DNA of 9,015 nt, from the NCBI GenBank assembly GCA_003224665.1, contig QHZM01000032.1:1-9015 (forward strand), in the 5' to 3' direction. The translations under genes and the position numbers were made by a program. Below, one piece after another: positions 5,237 through 9,015 of the stretch; the stretch's first letter is position 1, and every line of letters begins with the position of its first letter. Source of the DNA: Acidobacteriota bacterium (GTDB lineage: Bacteria; Acidobacteriota; Terriglobia; UBA7540). The notes under the pieces were generated by a model. The model was given only the letters and a program-made list of their open reading frames with translations. It did no database searches and was not told the origin of the DNA.

Positions 5237-5984
5237 CCGGCCGCGGCGTGAGCCGAGCCAGCGAGAGCGTCCAAAAGAGCCACCCGATTGCGAGGAGCAG
5301 CAGCGCCGCGCTGATGCGCAGGGCGAGCTGCGCGTAGTCCCAAAAGCCCGGCCTGACCAGGGGATGCCAGTTGCCGACCAGCCACGTCAGGCCGCCGAAA
5401 ACCGCGACGCAAACCACTCCCGTGAAGAGCACCCTGCCCGCGATGGAGCGGAGGAGCGTTCGCGCGCTCGTTCGCCGCGCCTCTCCCCATCCCGAGTGCA
5501 GGAGGATGATCAGCAAGTTCGTCAGAAACCCAGCGAGCGCAATCCAGATCAAGGCCTCAAATATCCAGAAGATGCTCCCAAGGAAGATGTGGCTGACAGG
5601 TTTCTGGGCATGGAAAGTGGAGAAGGACGCAACTTCGACCGTTTGGTCATTCATCCAGCCAAAGAATGCGGAGAGCGTAAGACTCAGCAAAGCGCCCGCG
5701 ACCGCGACGAAGAGTGAGCGGACAAACCGCCTCGAGCCGAAGTTTAGTATCCCGGACAGGCTCAGAGAATTCCGGGCTCCGTCTGCTGCGTCTGACGCGC
5801 CGCCCACGGTCCCTGCGAGAACCGCGATGGCCACCGCCGCAAGAGCGAGAATCCAGATGAGTGCAAGGAGCAGCACCAGTCCAGACGACTCCGGCAGGCT
5901 CAGCCACTCGTAGCCCGCAAGCCCCCAAAGCCCGCACAATACAGCGAGCGCCAGGACGTAGAGAGGGTTGCGAACGAGGACACT
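5187..5984 (-). CDS. Six-helix integral membrane protein of unknown family, start codon unresolved
   Basis: From about 5984 this frame reads as a 265-residue membrane protein. It begins Ser-Val-Leu-Val-Arg-Asn-Pro-Leu-Tyr, then hydrophobic segments at about 8-27, 35-60, 87-109, 133-164 (long, perhaps two), 182-203 and 217-244. The cytoplasmic-looking loops carry Arg (Ser-Arg-Arg-Phe-Val-Arg, Glu-Ala-Arg-Arg-Thr). I see no known motif. It follows the alpha-2-macroglobulin gene on the same strand and is probably co-transcribed. The start is a problem: the nearest in-frame initiators are a TTG at 5939, which would remove most of the first helix, and a GTG at 6140, which would overlap the A2M gene by 241 nt with residues that look like noise. 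A deletion or indel at the junction is likely. The last 50 bp overlap the spoIID 3' end. Confidence 0.7.
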   Translation of the reverse strand, partial: SVLVRNPLYVLALAVLCGLWGLAGYEWLSLPESSGLVLLLALIWILALAAVAIAVLAGTVGGASDAADGARNSLSLSGILNFGSRRFVRSLFVAVAGALLSLTLSAFFGWMNDQTVEVASFSTFHAQKPVSHIFLGSIFWIFEALIWIALAGFLTNLLIILLHSGWGEARRTSARTLLRSIAGRVLFTGVVCVAVFGGLTWLVGNWHPLVRPGFWDYAQLALRISAALLLLAIGWLFWTLSLARLTPRPVTGSSATGQVASLTPS

Positions 5985-8900
5985 GAGGGCAAGACCCGCG
6001 CCGGGTTTGCCTGATACACGCCGGGCTCCACAGCCTTCAGCAGGTAATGGAACTGCCCCTGGCCGCGCGCAAACGTTGTCGAAAACAAGGCAGACCGGTC
6101 GTCGTGAAATTCTCGCCGCGTGTAGTAGAAATCCCACCACGGAGGCTTCTGCTTCAGCTCGTAGAGATTTTCCTGCTCCACAAATTCGAACCCGGCCGGA
6201 ATGGGGTCCTCAATTTGCAGATACTGTTCGTTCCCCGTGGCGCTCACCGTCAAGCGGACCACCAACACATCTCCGGGCTTGAGCGGCCCCTGGACAGGTT
6301 GCTCGGTGTAGACGATCCGGTTTTCGAGCCTTTCAGGGACCAGTTTGAAGTATTCGCGAACCACGTTGAGCGCCGTCGCTCCTACCGGCGCCGGCCGCGG
6401 CTCGCGCTTGTAGTACGACGCGAAAGCTGACCAGTAGAGGACGCCGGGACCGCTCTTCTCAATCCTGATCGAGTTCTCCCCCGGATGGAGCTGGGCCGCG
6501 TTCAGGCCGAGCGTCATCGGCTGAGGGTTCTGAACGTCCTTCTCCGTCACCCGGCGGTCAGCCAGCTTTTGCCCGTTCACGAAGACGCTGAGCGTGTAAT
6601 TCGGCTTCAGCTCGCCGGATACCTTGAGATAGTCGATTAAGCCGTAGATCGCCGTGGCTGTCTGCTCGGTCGAGGACCAGTAGTAGCCGTCAGCGCGGCG
6701 ATCAATCAGCCGGCGAGCAGCCTTCGGAAGCAAGTCGCTTTTCGGGTCAAGTGCCGAGAGCGCCTTCAATGCGTATGCCGTCGTCTCGAAGGAGTTATCC
6801 GAGGAAAAGTCCAGCATCTCCTGCCGCTGTGACACCCAGGAAGCATAAGGCCCTTCCACCTTCACGGATTGCTCGAGCGCCTTCACAAACTCCTGGGCGC
6901 GCGGGTCTTTCATCCGGTCGAGCGCGAGCGCCATCAAGGCATGACCGTAGGGCGAGAGCCTGTCGCGCGAATCCACCAGACTGTCGACGAGGTGGGGATC
7001 GAGGCGAGCCGGGTCCGGATCATCGTCCTCGTTCTGCCGTGTCGGCATCCTTCTCCGCGGGGTCGCCGGGAGTCCGCTGCGCGTCCGCTCCAGCGCCTCT
7101 GAAAGATTCATTCCGGGCTTCACGCTCATTTCGAGCGCGTAGAGCAGGTAGGCTCGGATGTCTGCAAGCGCGCGAGGGTTCTCGCTAATCTGCCGCACGA
7201 GCGATTCGCGCCCCCGCTCGAGGCGGTCCTCGTCGACGGGATAGCCGGCAGCCTTGGCCTGGGCGAGACCCGCGACCACATAGGCCGTCATGAAAGGATG
7301 CGTCTGATCGGTTTCCCACCAGCCCCAGCCGCCGTCATCGTGCTGGAATTGGTACAGCCGCTCCAGGCCTGCGGCGATTTTCTTTTCAAGCTCGACGGAG
7401 GGAGGCGGCGCGGAAAGACCCAGCTCCTTCACGGCCCGCCCGACCAGGATGTTGGGAAGGAAACTCGACATCGTCTGCTCGACGCAGCCATAAGGATAAC
7501 TCGAAAGGAAATCGAGGGCCGCCATCAGCGTGCCGGCCACCGAGGGCGCGAGGTCAATCCGCAGCGAAGAAGCGGCCGGATTGATGTCCGTGGGCAGCGT
7601 GATGGTCTGGGTGGTTGCGGCCTTGTCGTCGCGTAGCGAACCGGAGAGTGCTGAATTGAGCTGCAGCCCCCACGGCCGCACCGGAATCGAAAGCTCGAGC
7701 GCGTCAGACTCCTCGTCGGTCAAAGCTTTGCTCAGGAAGTCGGCTTGTCCGATGCTCGAGGCGCGCACATCCCACGTGACGACCGCTTCGCCGTTCTTCG
7801 GGACGGTCACCGCCGTCTCCGAGGCGCTCGCGACACCGACGCCCTTCGCGGCCAGGGAGACATGAGCCGTCTTGTCCTGTTCGAGATAGTTGTGGACGAT
7901 TCCCTTCACCGTTACAGTATCTCCCTCAGTCAGGAAGCGGGGGATCTCAAGCCTCAAGATGAGATTCTTGCGGGTGATGACTTTTTGTGTGACCTGGCCC
8001 ACCAGCGTATTCCTGGTCACGGCGCGGACGGTGGCGCGCCAGGTGGTCAGGGAGTCCGGGAACGAGAACGTGGCTCGCGCCTTCCCCGACGCGTCGGTGA
8101 CGACCGTGGGAGCCCAGTAGATCGTATCCGGAAAGTATTTGCGCACCTGCGGCTGGACGAGCTGCGCAGGGTTCTTGAAATCCGCAAGCTGAGTGGGAGA
8201 CCGCATCCAGGCGAGCTGCATGCGTTGCTTGCCGGAATAGCCGGTAAACCAGTAGATGGTCGAGAACTGCGTCTGCACCTGGTCCCAGGTGCGAGCGTAG
8301 AAGACTTTTTCAGGCGCCTGGGTCGCGTCAGGACGGATCGCATAGATGGCTTCATCAACCACGCCGAGACTCACCTCCGCGCTCACCGGCTTTCCTTCCT
8401 GGTCTTCGGTGGTGAGGGTATAAGTGACCTTCTCGGTAGGTTTGTATTGCGGCTTGTCGGTTTCAATCGTGACCTTCAACACCTTTTCCGTCGCAGGCAC
8501 GAGGACGTTCTTGTTGGCTTCGTAGAGCTGTTCGTCTTTGACGAAGGCGACGCCCACGAAGAAATTCGGCTCGTACCGCTCTTCAATCCGGACATCGACC
8601 GCTACGGAACTTCCTTCGCTCCGGTGCACCGACCACGTGTAGACCTGCTGGCCCTCGGTCGTGACCAGCACCTGGGCTCCCGGTTGGTGGGTGACGATGA
8701 GAACGTGCGCGGTATCGCCCGGCTTGTAAGAGTGCTTGTCGAGATAGATTTCGGGCCGCTGATACCTGGCCGCCTGAGCGTATGCCGCTCCCGCCACCCA
8801 AAGGCTTGTATCAAAGCGTGCCTGGCGGCCGTTCGAGCCGATGGCGATTCCTTCCACCGTGACGGCGGAAATCCCCGGGACGGTGTACTGATAATGCGCG

Positions 8901-9015
8901 ACGCCACTTGAATCCGTCGTGACGGAAGCCTGCGCCAGTTGCTTGCGGTTTGAGACCGGACGCCAAGGCTGCCAAGCCCTGTGGCCTTCTTCATAGGTGT
9001 AAAAGCCGAGCTGAA
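5900..9015 (-). CDS. Bacterial alpha-2-macroglobulin family protein with thioester (5' end beyond the window)
   Basis: About 1,037 codons are visible; the frame is open through the right edge, so the signal peptide and first domains lie outside. Bacterial A2Ms are periplasmic or surface thioester proteins thought to trap invading proteases. Visible residues 85-220 read as macroglobulin beta domains (Tyr-Leu-Asp-Lys...Tyr-Lys-Pro-Gly-Asp; Thr-Asp-Lys-Pro-Gln-Tyr-Lys-Pro). A variable bait-like region lies at about 222-297 and is followed by the Trp-Ala-Pro-Thr...Pro-Asp-Ser-Leu-Thr-Thr-Trp-Arg segment. The thioester motif Tyr-Gly-Cys-Val-Glu-Gln is at 508-513 (Cys codon 7486-7484), followed by the alpha-alpha toroid with Gly-Gly-Trp-Gly-Trp-Trp. 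An Arg- and Asp-rich insert sits at 650-672. A C-terminal receptor-binding-like beta domain (about 897-1007) ends at Val-Tyr-Gln-Ala-Asn-Pro-Ala-Arg-Val. The last ~30 residues do not resemble the family tail and are probably out of frame. No pbpC follows it. Confidence 0.95.
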   Translation of the reverse strand, partial: QLGFYTYEEGHRAWQPWRPVSNRKQLAQASVTTDSSGVAHYQYTVPGISAVTVEGIAIGSNGRQARFDTSLWVAGAAYAQAARYQRPEIYLDKHSYKPGDTAHVLIVTHQPGAQVLVTTEGQQVYTWSVHRSEGSSVAVDVRIEERYEPNFFVGVAFVKDEQLYEANKNVLVPATEKVLKVTIETDKPQYKPTEKVTYTLTTEDQEGKPVSAEVSLGVVDEAIYAIRPDATQAPEKVFYARTWDQVQTQFSTIYWFTGYSGKQRMQLAWMRSPTQLADFKNPAQLVQPQVRKYFPDTIYWAPTVVTDASGKARATFSFPDSLTTWRATVRAVTRNTLVGQVTQKVITRKNLILRLEIPRFLTEGDTVTVKGIVHNYLEQDKTAHVSLAAKGVGVASASETAVTVPKNGEAVVTWDVRASSIGQADFLSKALTDEESDALELSIPVRPWGLQLNSALSGSLRDDKAATTQTITLPTDINPAASSLRIDLAPSVAGTLMAALDFLSSYPYGCVEQTMSSFLPNILVGRAVKELGLSAPPPSVELEKKIAAGLERLYQFQHDDGGWGWWETDQTHPFMTAYVVAGLAQAKAAGYPVDEDRLERGRESLVRQISENPRALADIRAYLLYALEMSVKPGMNLSEALERTRSGLPATPRRRMPTRQNEDDDPDPARLDPHLVDSLVDSRDRLSPYGHALMALALDRMKDPRAQEFVKALEQSVKVEGPYASWVSQRQEMLDFSSDNSFETTAYALKALSALDPKSDLLPKAARRLIDRRADGYYWSSTEQTATAIYGLIDYLKVSGELKPNYTLSVFVNGQKLADRRVTEKDVQNPQPMTLGLNAAQLHPGENSIRIEKSGPGVLYWSAFASYYKREPRPAPVGATALNVVREYFKLVPERLENRIVYTEQPVQGPLKPGDVLVVRLTVSATGNEQYLQIEDPIPAGFEFVEQENLYELKQKPPWWDFYYTRREFHDDRSALFSTTFARGQGQFHYLLKAVEPGVYQANPARVLPSVSSFATLSTSWRSLYCAGFGGLRATSG

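Noticed and set aside
6001..6140. GTG at 6140 as the start of the membrane protein
   Set aside because: It would overlap conserved A2M C-terminal coding sequence by 241 nt and adds residues with no membrane or signal character.
7745..8911. Long plus-strand open frame (about 388 codons) opposite the alpha-2-macroglobulin gene
   Set aside because: It is antisense to an unmistakable A2M reading frame and its Arg/Gly/Asp-rich composition is typical of a shadow frame.
1..9015. tRNA, rRNA or known riboswitch
   Set aside because: I looked through the intergenic stretches and saw no cloverleaf, rRNA motif or conserved aptamer core; a covariance-model scan would be the decisive check.

Overview
The window is GC-rich, densely coded bacterial chromosomal DNA. 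The gene mix (uvrC, a secreted TPR protein, a transpeptidase-SpoIID pair, a thioester alpha-2-macroglobulin) and the residue-level feel suggest an Acidobacteriota-like lineage, possibly from a metagenome. That placement is an inference; no rRNA or tRNA gene is present to test it.

Layout. (1) 1-1044, minus: the N-terminal 348 codons of the nucleotide excision repair nuclease UvrC, cut by the left edge. (2) 1045-1111: a very compact divergent promoter whose two -35 boxes overlap. (3) 1112-1591, plus: a small exported TPR protein, followed by a strong hairpin/T-tract terminator. (4) 1597-2540: an accessory island made of two diverged copies of a ~105 bp intergenic repeat enclosing a two-gene module (a ribbon-helix-helix DNA-binding protein overlapping an unrecognised 80-aa protein) with a palindromic candidate operator. 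(5) 2776-3638, plus: a penicillin-binding transpeptidase gene that has lost its SxxK segment and changes frame; it appears to be a pseudogene. (6) 3635-5236, plus: a SpoIID/LytB amidase-type protein joined to a gluzincin-like HExxH peptidase domain, overlapping the broken transpeptidase by 4 nt. (7) 5187-~5984, minus: a six-helix membrane protein of unknown family with no credible start codon. (8) 5900-9015, minus: a bacterial alpha-2-macroglobulin with an intact CxEQ thioester site, N-terminus beyond the right edge.

How the genes relate. Regions 5-8 concern the cell envelope: peptidoglycan cross-linking (now defective), glycan-strand denuding, surface proteolysis, and a periplasmic protease trap with a membrane partner. 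The spoIID gene and the membrane-protein gene converge and overlap tail to tail by 50 bp with no visible terminator between them. Two places look damaged in sequence: the transpeptidase, and the A2M/membrane-protein junction, where the A2M tail and the next gene's start both seem missing.

A recurring feature is a -10 box lying 6-7 nt upstream of a start codon (uvrC, the RHH gene, and approximately the TPR gene). This predicts leaderless or nearly leaderless transcripts. The two least explained items are the RHH/80-aa module flanked by repeats and the SpoIID-peptidase fusion.
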